Below are positions 55,646 to 63,939 of a stretch of 64,000 bases of DNA, in pieces. The first letter of the stretch is position 1; each line of letters begins with the position of its first letter. The translations under genes and the position numbers were made by a program. The notes under the pieces are model-generated. The model saw nothing but the letters and a program-made list of their open reading frames with translations. It did no database searches and was not told the DNA's origin. Source of the stretch: Mesorhizobium amorphae (GTDB lineage Bacteria; Pseudomonadota; Alphaproteobacteria; Rhizobiales; Rhizobiaceae). The DNA lies in NCBI RefSeq assembly GCF_014843845.1, contig NZ_JHQS01000036.1, positions 31,904 to 95,903 of the forward strand, given 5' to 3'.

Positions 55646-56551
55646 TTATGCTTTGGCGCGATGTTCGCCGAGGACCGCGGAACAGGCCGCGCGGATTTGG
55701 TCGCGCATCATCTCATCGGCCCGCGAAAGAGCCCGTGTGCGCGAAGTCAGCAGCGCGATCGGAAATTCCGGCCCCGCCGCGAGCGGCCTGACGGCAAGCC
55801 CGGCAAACTGGTGCCATGGCAGCAGCGCGTCGACGAGGCCGATACCCAGACCGGCCTGGACGAAGCCGACCGCGGAGATGGACACGTCGATCTCGAGCGA
55901 CGGCGAAAGCGCCACACCCTGCGCGCGGGCCGCATGGGCCAGTTCGTCGGCGGGACGGGTGTTTCCGCGATAGGATATCAATTCTTCGCCGGCCAGATCG
56001 GCGAGCGTCAGCTCGGTTTTCCCGGCCAACACATGCCCGGCGGGCAGCAGGCATGAAAAGCCGACGCTACCGATCACTTCCGCCTCGATATCGGGAGGCA
56101 GACGGTCGTCCATGGCCACGCCGAGGCTGGCATCACCGGCGCGCAGCATGTCGATGATGGCGGCGATCGGCGCCATATGGGAACGCAACAAAATATTGGG
56201 ATGTTGCGCCCGGAATCCGGTGAACGCGCGCGGCAATATCGCCATGGCCGGCGGCGGCGAAGCCGCCACCCGCACGAGCCCGGTTCGGCCGAGACGCAGG
56301 TCGGTGGTCTTGCGGCGCAAGCCCTCGAGCCCCGCCGACAGCCTCTCGGCATCGGCGAAAATCTCGAGCGCCTCCGGGGTCGGCCGTAGCCGGCCCTTCA
56401 CCCGTTCGAACAGCGTGAAGCCGAGTTCGTCCTCGGTGTGGAGCAGTATCTGGCTGAGCGCAGGTTGGGAGATGTTCAGCATCCGTGCCGCGGCGGTCAC
56501 GGTGCCCGCGCGCATGATCGCGATGAACACTTCGAGCTGCCGGGCCCGCAT
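55646..56551 (-). CDS. LysR-family regulator
   Basis: 301 residues. N-terminal winged helix (FIAIMRAGTVTAAARMLNISQPALSQILLHTEDELGFTLFER), then an effector domain with LPRAFTGFRAQHPN and VQAGLGIGLVDALLP, typical of the CysB/nocR-occR-like branch that often responds to opines or amino acids. The ATG at 56551 is the homology start. It lies directly upstream of hyuA and divergent from the flavoprotein gene at 56662 (110-base gap), so it likely controls one or both. Confidence 0.92.
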   Translation of the reverse strand: MRARQLEVFIAIMRAGTVTAAARMLNISQPALSQILLHTEDELGFTLFERVKGRLRPTPEALEIFADAERLSAGLEGLRRKTTDLRLGRTGLVRVAASPPPAMAILPRAFTGFRAQHPNILLRSHMAPIAAIIDMLRAGDASLGVAMDDRLPPDIEAEVIGSVGFSCLLPAGHVLAGKTELTLADLAGEELISYRGNTRPADELAHAARAQGVALSPSLEIDVSISAVGFVQAGLGIGLVDALLPWHQFAGLAVRPLAAGPEFPIALLTSRTRALSRADEMMRDQIRAACSAVLGEHRAKA

Positions 56552-56661
56552 TGCCACTCCATAGGTAAAGCTTATGGCTCTTGTCCAAACCCATCTTTGA
56601 CGCAATGCCGCGGCGCCGACAAGATCGGGCAGGCAAAGGTTGCTGTTTGCAAGGGGCCACT

Positions 56662-57780
56662 ATGGATGTGATCGTGCTGGGCGGTGGACTGATGGGGGCG
56701 GCTTCGGCCTATTTCCTTGCCAGACGCGGCGCACGTGTGACGCTGATCGAGCGCAACCGGATCGGCACCGGGGCAACCGTCGCCTCCTTCGGCAACATCC
56801 GGCGCACGGGGCGCCATCTGTCCCAGCTTCCGCTGGCCCACCGCGCGCTCAGGCTGTGGGGCGATGCCGAAAAAATGCTTGGCCGCGACGTCGAATTCCG
56901 CGCTACCGGCCATATCCGGCTGATCTTCGATGAAGATAGCCTCGCCGACATGCGGGCCTACGCCAAGGCGGCGCGGCCCTGGGGGCTTGAACTGGAGGAA
57001 CTCGGCCCCCGCGAGATTCGTACCCGCTTTTCCGGCCTCGGTCCCGAGGCGATCGCAGCGTCGTTCTCGCCGCACGATGGCAGCGGCAATCCGCGGCTGA
57101 TCGCACCGGCCTTTGCCGAGGCTGCCCGCAGGCTGGGCGCCGAAATCGTCGAGGTGACGGAGGTCGAGACGATCCGGCGCACGGGCTCCAGCTTCCTTGT
57201 GGCCACTTCAAAAGGTGCATTCGCCGCCGAGTGTCTGCTCAACACCGCCGGCGCCTGGGGCGCGCGCATCGCCGCGCAGTTCGGCGAAGCGGTTCCGCTC
57301 GACGCCCGGGGCCCGCAGATGGGCGTGACCGAGCCGCTGCCGCATCGGATCCTGCCGGTGGTCGGCATCTGGACGCGCAATAAGGACTACGGTGCCTATC
57401 TGCGCCAGGTCGAGCGGGGCAACATCGTCTTCGGCGGCGCTGCCGAAAGGGTGCCGGTGGACCTGGATCCGGGTCAAGCGACCGCCGATCCCATGCGCCT
57501 TCGGTTACAATTGCGCGCCGTCGCGCGGCTGCTGCCGGCAATCGCGCAGGCCACGGTCATCCGCACCTGGTCCGGCTGCGAGGGGTATGTGCGGGACATG
57601 CTGCCGGTCATGGGGCGCTCGGCGACGACGCCAGGCCTGTTCCACGCCTTCGGCTTCAGCGGACACGGCTTCCAGCTCGGTCCGGGCGTGGGCGACGCCA
57701 TGGCCGAACTCATCACGACCGACCGTTGCGAAACGCCGCTCGACGATTTCAGGGTCGATCGCTTCGGCCGCGCCGCCTGA
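56662..57780 (+). CDS. DadA/HcnC-type FAD-dependent oxidoreductase (second copy)
   Basis: 372 residues. FAD motif MDVIVLGGGLMGAASAYFLARRG at the N-terminus, TVASFGNIRRTGRH, and C-terminal FGFSGHGFQLGPGVGDA. It resembles the protein at 48457 but is about 70 residues shorter. It could be the HcnC-like partner of the HcnA/HcnB-type subunits of the hyu operon, since it is divergent from that operon's LysR gene. AAGGGG lies 6 bases before the ATG. The open frame to 56581 is not supported. Confidence 0.9.
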   Translation: MDVIVLGGGLMGAASAYFLARRGARVTLIERNRIGTGATVASFGNIRRTGRHLSQLPLAHRALRLWGDAEKMLGRDVEFRATGHIRLIFDEDSLADMRAYAKAARPWGLELEELGPREIRTRFSGLGPEAIAASFSPHDGSGNPRLIAPAFAEAARRLGAEIVEVTEVETIRRTGSSFLVATSKGAFAAECLLNTAGAWGARIAAQFGEAVPLDARGPQMGVTEPLPHRILPVVGIWTRNKDYGAYLRQVERGNIVFGGAAERVPVDLDPGQATADPMRLRLQLRAVARLLPAIAQATVIRTWSGCEGYVRDMLPVMGRSATTPGLFHAFGFSGHGFQLGPGVGDAMAELITTDRCETPLDDFRVDRFGRAA

Positions 57781-57887
57781 AGGAGCAACTGTCGACGTTC
57801 CCATGTGTCGGGCTCTATGACGCGCGCGCCCAACCGTTTTCAACAAAGAACCCGGACGGAGCAAGCGATCTGACATGCAGCACAACC

Positions 57888-58517
57888 TCAGCCCAGCTGA
57901 CGGCCGGGATCGGTGCGCGACAGATGTTCATCCCAGCGTATGTGAGGAATGCGGTGAGCCAGGTAGTCGCTCAGTTGCTCTAGCGCTTCGAGGGCAGAAA
58001 TTTTCGCCGATCGCAATCCGAGTCTCAGCCATAGGCCATCGATGATCGCGGTTATGCCGAGGGCCACGGCCTCGCATTGATCGGCTGGGACCAGTCCGGA
58101 CAATGCACTCATCAAGTTCGAGTGCATGCGGGCGTGGACGACGCGCTGGATACGTGCCAGCTGCGGCTCGCGCGGAACTTCGGCACACAGCGCCAGCCAG
58201 GCATGGCAAATTCCCGGCGTGAAGAACGCTGTACTGAAATTGCCAGCAATGATGGCCCACAGGCGTTCGTCGGAACTACGAGCCAATCGCATCTGCCGGA
58301 TGACCTCGTCACGCAGCAGGGAGTTCGAATGGCGCATCGTGTGCTCGAAAAGCTCGTGCTTTGTTTTGAAATAGTGATGGACAATGCCTTTTGAGGCACC
58401 TGCCCTCTGCGCCACCTTCTCAATTGTAGCTCCAGCCACACCCTCGCTTTGGAGCACCTCGAAGGCTGCATGGCGCAACTCACGGCGTCGAATGTCACTG
58501 ATTTTTGTCAGGCCCAT
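57888..58517 (-). CDS. TetR-family regulator, BetI-like
   Basis: 209 residues. Helix-turn-helix at residues about 28-50 (GATIEKVAQRAGASKGIVHHYFKTKHELF), followed by a BetI-type ligand domain with WLALCAEVPREPQLARIQRVVHARM and ITAIIDGLWLRLGL. BetI represses choline/betaine genes, and relatives respond to quaternary or N-methyl amines. The ATG at 58517 is the homology start. It is divergent from the LuxR gene, and the gap holds repeated TTGGCCA sites, probably its operator. Confidence 0.9.
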   Translation of the reverse strand: MGLTKISDIRRRELRHAAFEVLQSEGVAGATIEKVAQRAGASKGIVHHYFKTKHELFEHTMRHSNSLLRDEVIRQMRLARSSDERLWAIIAGNFSTAFFTPGICHAWLALCAEVPREPQLARIQRVVHARMHSNLMSALSGLVPADQCEAVALGITAIIDGLWLRLGLRSAKISALEALEQLSDYLAHRIPHIRWDEHLSRTDPGRQLG

Positions 58518-58535
58518 GAGTCCACATTGACATAT

Positions 58536-58593
58536 TTGGCCAAAAGGATCAAGATTTGGCCAGCTGACCAATTTTTGGGCCAATCGGCCAAGG
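58536..58593. promoter_or_regulatory. Repeated TTGGCCA sites, probable TetR operator
   Basis: In the 83-base gap between the divergent TetR (58517) and LuxR (58601) genes, TTGGCCAA occurs at 58536, the near-palindrome TTGGCCAGCTGACCAA at 58556-58571, TTGGGCCAA at 58576 and CGGCCAAGG at 58585. The first three recur about every 20 bases, two helical turns. This matches a cooperative repressor site covering both promoters. Confidence 0.65.
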
Positions 58594-58600
58594 AGGCGAG

Positions 58601-59668
58601 ATGAATGTTCATTCTCCGGTGAGCAGGTTTACTCCGGAGCACACCCAGATTCGGTTTGAGATGCCGAATAGTATGGCGAGGCTGGGGTTCTGCACCGCGA
58701 TCGGACGCGCAAGCGCGGCAATCGGCGATGAAGCTTTCTATGACAGATTGCTGGAGGTGATGGCCTCTTTGGTCGAGGCCGATCAGCTTTCTTTGGTTCG
58801 GTATTCGAATTCTGGAGCGCCGGACCTTATCATCCCGCGCGAGATCCGCAGTGAGGTTGCTGCGCCTTACGCCTCCGGTCTCTACACGCTCGACCCGTTT
58901 CATGATTATTGGCGCAGCGTTGGATTGCCGGCCGTCTGTTCGCTGCGCCGACTGGCGCCGGCCGAGATGTGGAAAAGCCGTTATGCCCTGGAGTTCCTGC
59001 GGGCGGCCAGCATCAGCGACGAGATTGCACTGTTTTTGCCGCCGATCGGGGGAGCCAGTCCGACGCTCATTGTCGACCGGGCCGTCGGCGAATTCAGCGC
59101 GGCGGAACTTGCGACGATCGAGAATGTATTCCCCTTGTTGGCCGGGCTGCACGATGCCCACCTAAAGGCCATCATCAGTCATGGCCTGGCAGCTGATGCT
59201 ACAGAGAAGCCCTTGCGACTTCTCGATCGGCGAGGCGACGAACTTGCCGCAAACAGCGCTTGGCGCAGATTGGTGGCCGAGCCAAACGGTGGGCTGGTGG
59301 AGGCATTGGTTGAGCTCTCCACCACCGGCAAGAGGCAGGCATCACTTCCTGATGGCCGGCTCGTGGTCAGATCAGCACTGGGCGCCGATTTCGGTGCGGC
59401 GCCGGGTGGCCAATGCGACCAGGTCGAGGTTTCTGCCATGCATGCACCCCGTGCAGATCGCAATGCCTGGCTCTCGGTTCTTACCCACCGCGAACGGCAA
59501 ATCGTCGAGTTGACTCTCGAAGGCCATCCGATCGCCAGCATCGCAGACCGCCTCGGTGTCAAACGCGGAACGATCAAGAACCACCGACTTCGCCTCTACC
59601 AGAAGCTCGACATCACCACTGAACGCGAGCTCTTTCTCACTTATGTCCAGCACTTGCGGGGCGCTTGA
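58601..59668 (+). CDS. LuxR-family transcriptional regulator
   Basis: 355 residues. A 270-residue N-terminal part without a recognised domain (GAF/PAS-like spacing, FYDRLLEVMASLVEADQLSLVRY) precedes a C-terminal LuxR/FixJ helix-turn-helix (LTHRERQIVELTLEGHPIASIADRLGVKRGTIKNHRLRLYQKL). AGGAGG lies 5 bases before the ATG. It is divergent from the TetR gene and convergent with the monooxygenase gene, and may control the oxidoreductase genes to its right. The ligand is unknown. Confidence 0.9.
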   Translation: MNVHSPVSRFTPEHTQIRFEMPNSMARLGFCTAIGRASAAIGDEAFYDRLLEVMASLVEADQLSLVRYSNSGAPDLIIPREIRSEVAAPYASGLYTLDPFHDYWRSVGLPAVCSLRRLAPAEMWKSRYALEFLRAASISDEIALFLPPIGGASPTLIVDRAVGEFSAAELATIENVFPLLAGLHDAHLKAIISHGLAADATEKPLRLLDRRGDELAANSAWRRLVAEPNGGLVEALVELSTTGKRQASLPDGRLVVRSALGADFGAAPGGQCDQVEVSAMHAPRADRNAWLSVLTHRERQIVELTLEGHPIASIADRLGVKRGTIKNHRLRLYQKLDITTERELFLTYVQHLRGA

Positions 59669-59677
59669 TAGCGCCCT

Positions 59678-61072
59678 TCACTCGGCTGCAGGGCGAAACT
59701 CCACATCAGCGAGCCTTGGAACCGGTAGCCGGGTGCGGCCGAAGCCAAGGGAACGGGCGCGCTTTCGGCCTCGCCTGAGTTCGCCGTCCAGCTCCGAGAA
59801 ATAGATGTCCTGGTCGAGTTGCATCGTGTGTCGGGCCGACGCGTAATAGCGGTTCATGTGCTTCTTTTCATCGGCGACAATGGTGCGCTTCTGCTCTTCC
59901 ATGTCTGGCAGCGCATAGTCGCCCGCCAGATATGCCGCGATCCACTTTGCCTGTCGATCCGCAAGCGCAAAGAGCGTGATGCTGGGTTGGGCCAAGGCGA
60001 TGAAGAAGAGGTTCGGGATCCCTGGCTTGAGGACGCGCTTGAACAAAGGAAGGCGATTGCCCGGCGCCGAGATGAAGGATGGGTCAAAGAATGGAAAGGT
60101 GACCTTGTAGCCGGTGGCCCAGACGATAATATCGATCTGTTCGCGGCGACCATCCTCGAAGACGACGCTGTCACCGTCCATCTCCCTGATCCCGGGACGA
60201 ATTTCGATATCGCCTGAAGCGACCAGTGTCGGGAATGTGTCCGAGACCGAGACATGCGCTTCGAAAACGCGGTGATCCGGCTTCGGCAGCCCGAAATCTT
60301 CCATGTGACCGACCGCGAAATGGAAGATCCGGCGGCCGACCCAGCGTTGCAGCGACAGCGGCAGCCAAGGATAGAGCTTGCCTTTGTCGGCAGGCTTGCC
60401 GAGGAGGAAGCGCGGGAAGATATGCGCGCCGCGACGCGTGCTTACGAAGAGCTTCTTCGTAATATGGCGCGGGCAGAGTTCAGTGGCGATATCCATCGCG
60501 GAATTGCCCATGCCGACAACAAGGACGTTTTTGCCCCTGAAATCAACCGGCGTAAAAGGGTCGCGGTAGCCGTGCGAGTGAAGTTGCATCCCGTCGAACT
60601 TGCCTGGATAGGCCGGGTCGGGCAGACGCGAATCCCAATGGTGCCCGTTGCAGACGAACAAGGCGTCGTATGAGCGCGTCTGCCCATCGCCCAGGCGAAT
60701 CTGCCAGGTGCCGTCGGCATCGCGATCGGCCTTCTTGACCTCGGTGTTGAGTTTGACCTTACCGGTCAGGCCGAAGTGGTCCATGTAGGACAGCAGGTAG
60801 GCCAGCACCTGCGTGTGGTGCAGATAGTGCGGGGTATCGGCAGGCATTGGAAAATCTGCCAGCTCCAACTGCAGCTTCGAGGTGTCGATGTGCAGCGACC
60901 GATAGGCTGCCGACTTCCCATTTGGATTCTCGAACGCCCACTGACCGCCAACCCGATCGCTCATTTCGAACCAGTCGAAGGGAATGCCGCGCTCGGTGAG
61001 TGCCTTGGCGGTGACAATTCCGCTGCAGCCTGCTCCGATGATGCAGCATTTGGGAAGGGTATCCGGCTTCAT
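59678..61072 (-). CDS. Flavin-containing monooxygenase (FMO type)
   Basis: 464 residues. FAD motif CCIIGAGCSGIVTAKAL, NADP motif VLVVGMGNSAMDIATEL, and the fingerprint FxGxxxHxxxY (FDGMQLHSHGY), which places it with FMOs rather than with type I Baeyer-Villiger enzymes, where W/D follows. FMOs add one oxygen to soft nitrogen or sulfur, as trimethylamine monooxygenase does; some bacterial relatives do Baeyer-Villiger steps. The ATG at 61072 has GGGAG before it. It is divergent from the SDR gene at 61281. Confidence 0.92.
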   Translation of the reverse strand: MKPDTLPKCCIIGAGCSGIVTAKALTERGIPFDWFEMSDRVGGQWAFENPNGKSAAYRSLHIDTSKLQLELADFPMPADTPHYLHHTQVLAYLLSYMDHFGLTGKVKLNTEVKKADRDADGTWQIRLGDGQTRSYDALFVCNGHHWDSRLPDPAYPGKFDGMQLHSHGYRDPFTPVDFRGKNVLVVGMGNSAMDIATELCPRHITKKLFVSTRRGAHIFPRFLLGKPADKGKLYPWLPLSLQRWVGRRIFHFAVGHMEDFGLPKPDHRVFEAHVSVSDTFPTLVASGDIEIRPGIREMDGDSVVFEDGRREQIDIIVWATGYKVTFPFFDPSFISAPGNRLPLFKRVLKPGIPNLFFIALAQPSITLFALADRQAKWIAAYLAGDYALPDMEEQKRTIVADEKKHMNRYYASARHTMQLDQDIYFSELDGELRRGRKRARSLGFGRTRLPVPRLADVEFRPAAE

Positions 61073-61131
61073 GGCAATGGCTCCCGCAAGACAAACGTGA
61101 TCGTGGCAGGAACCTAATTCAGGCTCTGAGA

Positions 61132-61219
61132 CGCCGCCAATGGTGCCGACGGTCACCATCCGAAACGCTGGTCTGCGCAGTGATGCGATGAATAGTGACC
61201 GTCGGCACCATTGGCGGCG
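61132..61219. repeat. 25-bp perfect inverted repeat in the divergent FMO/SDR promoter
   Basis: Arm 1 is 61132-61156 and arm 2 is 61195-61219, perfectly complementary, with a 38-base gap. Each arm contains GTGCCGACGGTCAC, itself a near dyad. Arm 1 begins 60 bases from the monooxygenase start and arm 2 ends 62 bases from the SDR start, so each gene has the same element in the same orientation and position. It is not a terminator, since both genes start here. Confidence 0.85.
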
Positions 61220-61280
61220 CAGCGACCAGTGAAATAGCCTTGGTCATAGCCAAAATCGCTTTGTTTGCCGGAGCCATGAT

Positions 61281-62057
61281 ATGCCACTCGACCACCCAGC
61301 GCAGGAGAGGTCCTCCTCCCCCTTTCAAGTTCCACAGCTGCTTGTTGGACGACGCGCCGTTGTCACAGGCGCTGCCCGCGGAATTGGCAAGGCGATCGCC
61401 GATGCATTTGACCAAGCTGGCGCAACGGTTTTCCGCCTCGATATCAATTCGTCTGAAACCGTTCGGGGCTGCGATATAGCGGATGAAGAATCCGTCAAAC
61501 GCGCCTTGGCCGAGATAGCAGCCGACGGCCCGATCGACGACGTCGTCCACGCCGCGGCCATCGGCGCCGTCGCCCCCCTGGCCGACATGCCAGTGGCAGA
61601 CTTTCGGCGTGTGCTAGAAGTGAACGTGATAGGCGCTTTTCTTGTCGCGCGGGAGGGATCACGGCATCTGCGTCGCGGCGGTAACCTTGTCCTTATCGCG
61701 TCACAGTATGGCCTGAAGGGGTGGCCGCTTTGGGGAGCCTATTGTGCCTCAAAGGCTGGTGTGCTCAGGCTAGCAGAGGCGCTGGTGGGGGAACTCGCAC
61801 CGCGGGGCATACGCGTGAATACCATTTCGCCCGGCAGCGTCGATACGGAGATGGTAGCGACGACGACGGCCAATGTTGCGCGGGAGTCTGGAACTGACCC
61901 TGCAACCATACGTGCCGGCTATGAAGCGGCTATCCCCATGGGCCGCTTTGCACAACCACAGGAGATCGCCTACGTCGCCGTGGCACTGTGCTCGGGCCTA
62001 TGCTCGTACGTGAATGGGTCCAACATCGTCGTGGACGGAGGCGAGCTTTCTCGCTGA
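61281..62057 (+). CDS. Short-chain dehydrogenase/reductase
   Basis: 258 residues. Cofactor motif VVTGAARGIGKAI (near residue 28), AAAIG in the NNAG place, catalytic Ser in IASQYG and YCASK (Tyr-x3-Lys) in GAYCASKAG, and the C-terminal NGSNIVVDGG. The Asp in RLDINSS suggests NAD rather than NADP. The ATG at 61281 has GGAG 7 bases before it. It starts the plus-strand run SDR-SDR-lactonase and probably oxidises an alcohol to a ketone or a sugar to a lactone. Confidence 0.92.
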   Translation: MPLDHPAQERSSSPFQVPQLLVGRRAVVTGAARGIGKAIADAFDQAGATVFRLDINSSETVRGCDIADEESVKRALAEIAADGPIDDVVHAAAIGAVAPLADMPVADFRRVLEVNVIGAFLVAREGSRHLRRGGNLVLIASQYGLKGWPLWGAYCASKAGVLRLAEALVGELAPRGIRVNTISPGSVDTEMVATTTANVARESGTDPATIRAGYEAAIPMGRFAQPQEIAYVAVALCSGLCSYVNGSNIVVDGGELSR

Positions 62058-62226
62058 CGGCCATGCAGTTCAGCAGCCACAGTCAGCGCTTCAAAATTCG
62101 CAGACAAGTTGGCTGCTTCTCGAAAGCCTTTTGAGGCTGACGCCGACGATCAGAATACGACCGACGAGTATCGATGATGCCTTCCGAGATAGCGCCGGTC
62201 GTCCCGGGACAAAAAGAGAGAAGAAA

Positions 62227-62997
62227 ATGAACCAGCGAGTGATGATCACGGCGGGGGGGTCGGGCATTGGCTTGGCGATCGCAAAGACTTTCGCCGATAG
62301 CGGGGCCAAGGTCCATATTTGTGACGTCGACGAGCGCGCGTTGCAAAATGTTGCACAGACATACCCGCAGATCGTGGCCAGAAAAGTCGACCTGGCCAAC
62401 GAGAACGCGGTCGACGATTGGTTCGATGATGCCCTTGGCGATCTCGGGGGCCTCGATGTTCTGATCAACAACGCCGGCACCAAGGGTCCAACCGGCTATG
62501 TCGAGGAGGTCAAGCTTCAAGACTGGCGAGATTGTCTGGGCATCTGCCTTGATGCGCAGTTCCTCTGTGCCAGGCGTGCCACTCCGGTCATGAAGCGCCA
62601 GGCCTCCGGCAGCATCGTCAACATCTCTTCAACCGCGGGCCTGTACGGCTATGGGCTGCGAACGCCTTATGCCGCAGCGAAATGGGCTGTCATCGGCTTC
62701 ACAAAATCGCTCGCCGTCGAGCTCGGCCCCTTCAACGTACGCGCCAATGCGATTTGCCCGGGCTCGGTCAACGGCGCGCGCATGCAGCATGTTATCAAGG
62801 CTGAGGCCGACAGCCGCGGCGTCGCGATCGAACTCGTCCAAGAGGAATATGTCCAATCCCAGTCGATCAAGCGCTTTGTGGAACCTGAGGAGATCGCCGA
62901 TATGTGCCTCTTCCTGGCGTCACCGGCCGCAAAGATGGTGACGGGTCAGGCACTAGCGGTCGACGGCCACACTGAGACATTTCACATCGGGAGCTGA
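62227..62997 (+). CDS. Short-chain dehydrogenase/reductase (second SDR)
   Basis: 256 residues. ITAGGSGIGLAIAKTF cofactor motif, Asp-bearing ICDVDERAL (NAD preference), NNAG, catalytic Ser in NISSTAG and YAAAK, and the C-terminal VTGQALAVDGHTE. The usual ITGG/VTGG is ITAGG here. The ATG at 62227 follows GAGAAGAAA; the long frame upstream of it is not supported. The 169-base gap to the first SDR has no clear element. The lactonase gene starts 5 bases after its stop. Confidence 0.92.
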   Translation: MNQRVMITAGGSGIGLAIAKTFADSGAKVHICDVDERALQNVAQTYPQIVARKVDLANENAVDDWFDDALGDLGGLDVLINNAGTKGPTGYVEEVKLQDWRDCLGICLDAQFLCARRATPVMKRQASGSIVNISSTAGLYGYGLRTPYAAAKWAVIGFTKSLAVELGPFNVRANAICPGSVNGARMQHVIKAEADSRGVAIELVQEEYVQSQSIKRFVEPEEIADMCLFLASPAAKMVTGQALAVDGHTETFHIGS

Positions 62998-63002
62998 GCA
63001 CC

Positions 63003-63887
63003 ATGCCCCTGGACAACACAGAGTGGAAGATCTGTGCTCCAACGCGCGATCGGCTGGGTGAGAGCATCCTGTGGCATCCGGCAGAACAAGCGCTCTATTG
63101 GATCGACTTCTACGGCCCCATCGTCCATCGGCAAAGGCAAGGCGATGGCGTTGTCGACAGCTGGAAGATGGATTTCGCTGAGACGATTGGGTCGCTCGTC
63201 CTTACTGACGAAGGCCTGCTTCTCGCCGTGGATCACGGGCTCCACCTCCTCGACACAGATACCGGGAAAACGCGCTTTTTCGCGGATCCCAAGCAAGCAA
63301 AAATGAACCTCGTCTATAATGACGGGAAGGTCGACCGAGCCGGACGCTATTGGGTGGGAACCTACGATGTGTCGGAGCGGGATCCAAACGCGCTCTTCTA
63401 TCGCATGGTCCCAGGCGCCGACTGGGAAGTTGGCGACAAAGGCTTCGTCATTTGCAATGGCCCAACTTTCTCGCCCGACAACCGGAAGCTTTATTTCAGC
63501 GACACTGTCGGTCACCGGATCCTTTCCTACGACCTTGACGATGACGGATCGCTATCGGGTCGCCGGGTGTTCTTCACCTTTGCCAACAATGATGGAATGC
63601 CGGACGGCCTTGCGGTTGATAGCGCGGGCAATGTGTGGTGCGCACTCTATGGCGGCAGCAAGGTTGTTTGCATCGACCCCAAGGGGACGCTCCGGCGGTC
63701 GCTCTATTTGCCAGCCACTTTCGTGACAAGCCTGTGTTTTGCCGGACCAGAACTCAAGACACTATGTGTCACGACCGGCTGGGAGAGCAGTACGACCGAG
63801 GCGACAAATGCAAACGATGTCGGTGGCGCGGTCTTCATGCGGCCGGTTGATATCGCTGGTTTGCCCGAACCTATTCTGGAGCTCTAG
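63003..63887 (+). CDS. SMP-30/gluconolactonase/LRE family protein
   Basis: 294 residues, six-bladed propeller of the SMP-30 family: LGESILWHPAEQALYWIDF holds the first metal Glu, RYWVGTYDVSE and NGPTFSPDNRKLYFSDT the Asn, and NNDGMPDGLAVDSAGNVWCALYGG the Asp. These enzymes open aldonolactones with a divalent metal. Behind two dehydrogenases it fits a pathway of sugar or alicyclic alcohol to lactone to acid. It overlaps no gene but follows the second SDR by 5 bases. Confidence 0.92.
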   Translation: MPLDNTEWKICAPTRDRLGESILWHPAEQALYWIDFYGPIVHRQRQGDGVVDSWKMDFAETIGSLVLTDEGLLLAVDHGLHLLDTDTGKTRFFADPKQAKMNLVYNDGKVDRAGRYWVGTYDVSERDPNALFYRMVPGADWEVGDKGFVICNGPTFSPDNRKLYFSDTVGHRILSYDLDDDGSLSGRRVFFTFANNDGMPDGLAVDSAGNVWCALYGGSKVVCIDPKGTLRRSLYLPATFVTSLCFAGPELKTLCVTTGWESSTTEATNANDVGGAVFMRPVDIAGLPEPILEL

Positions 63888-63939
63888 GTCCAATCGACAT
63901 TCAGGATTCAAATTTGCGTTGAGGCATGATTCGTAGGCT

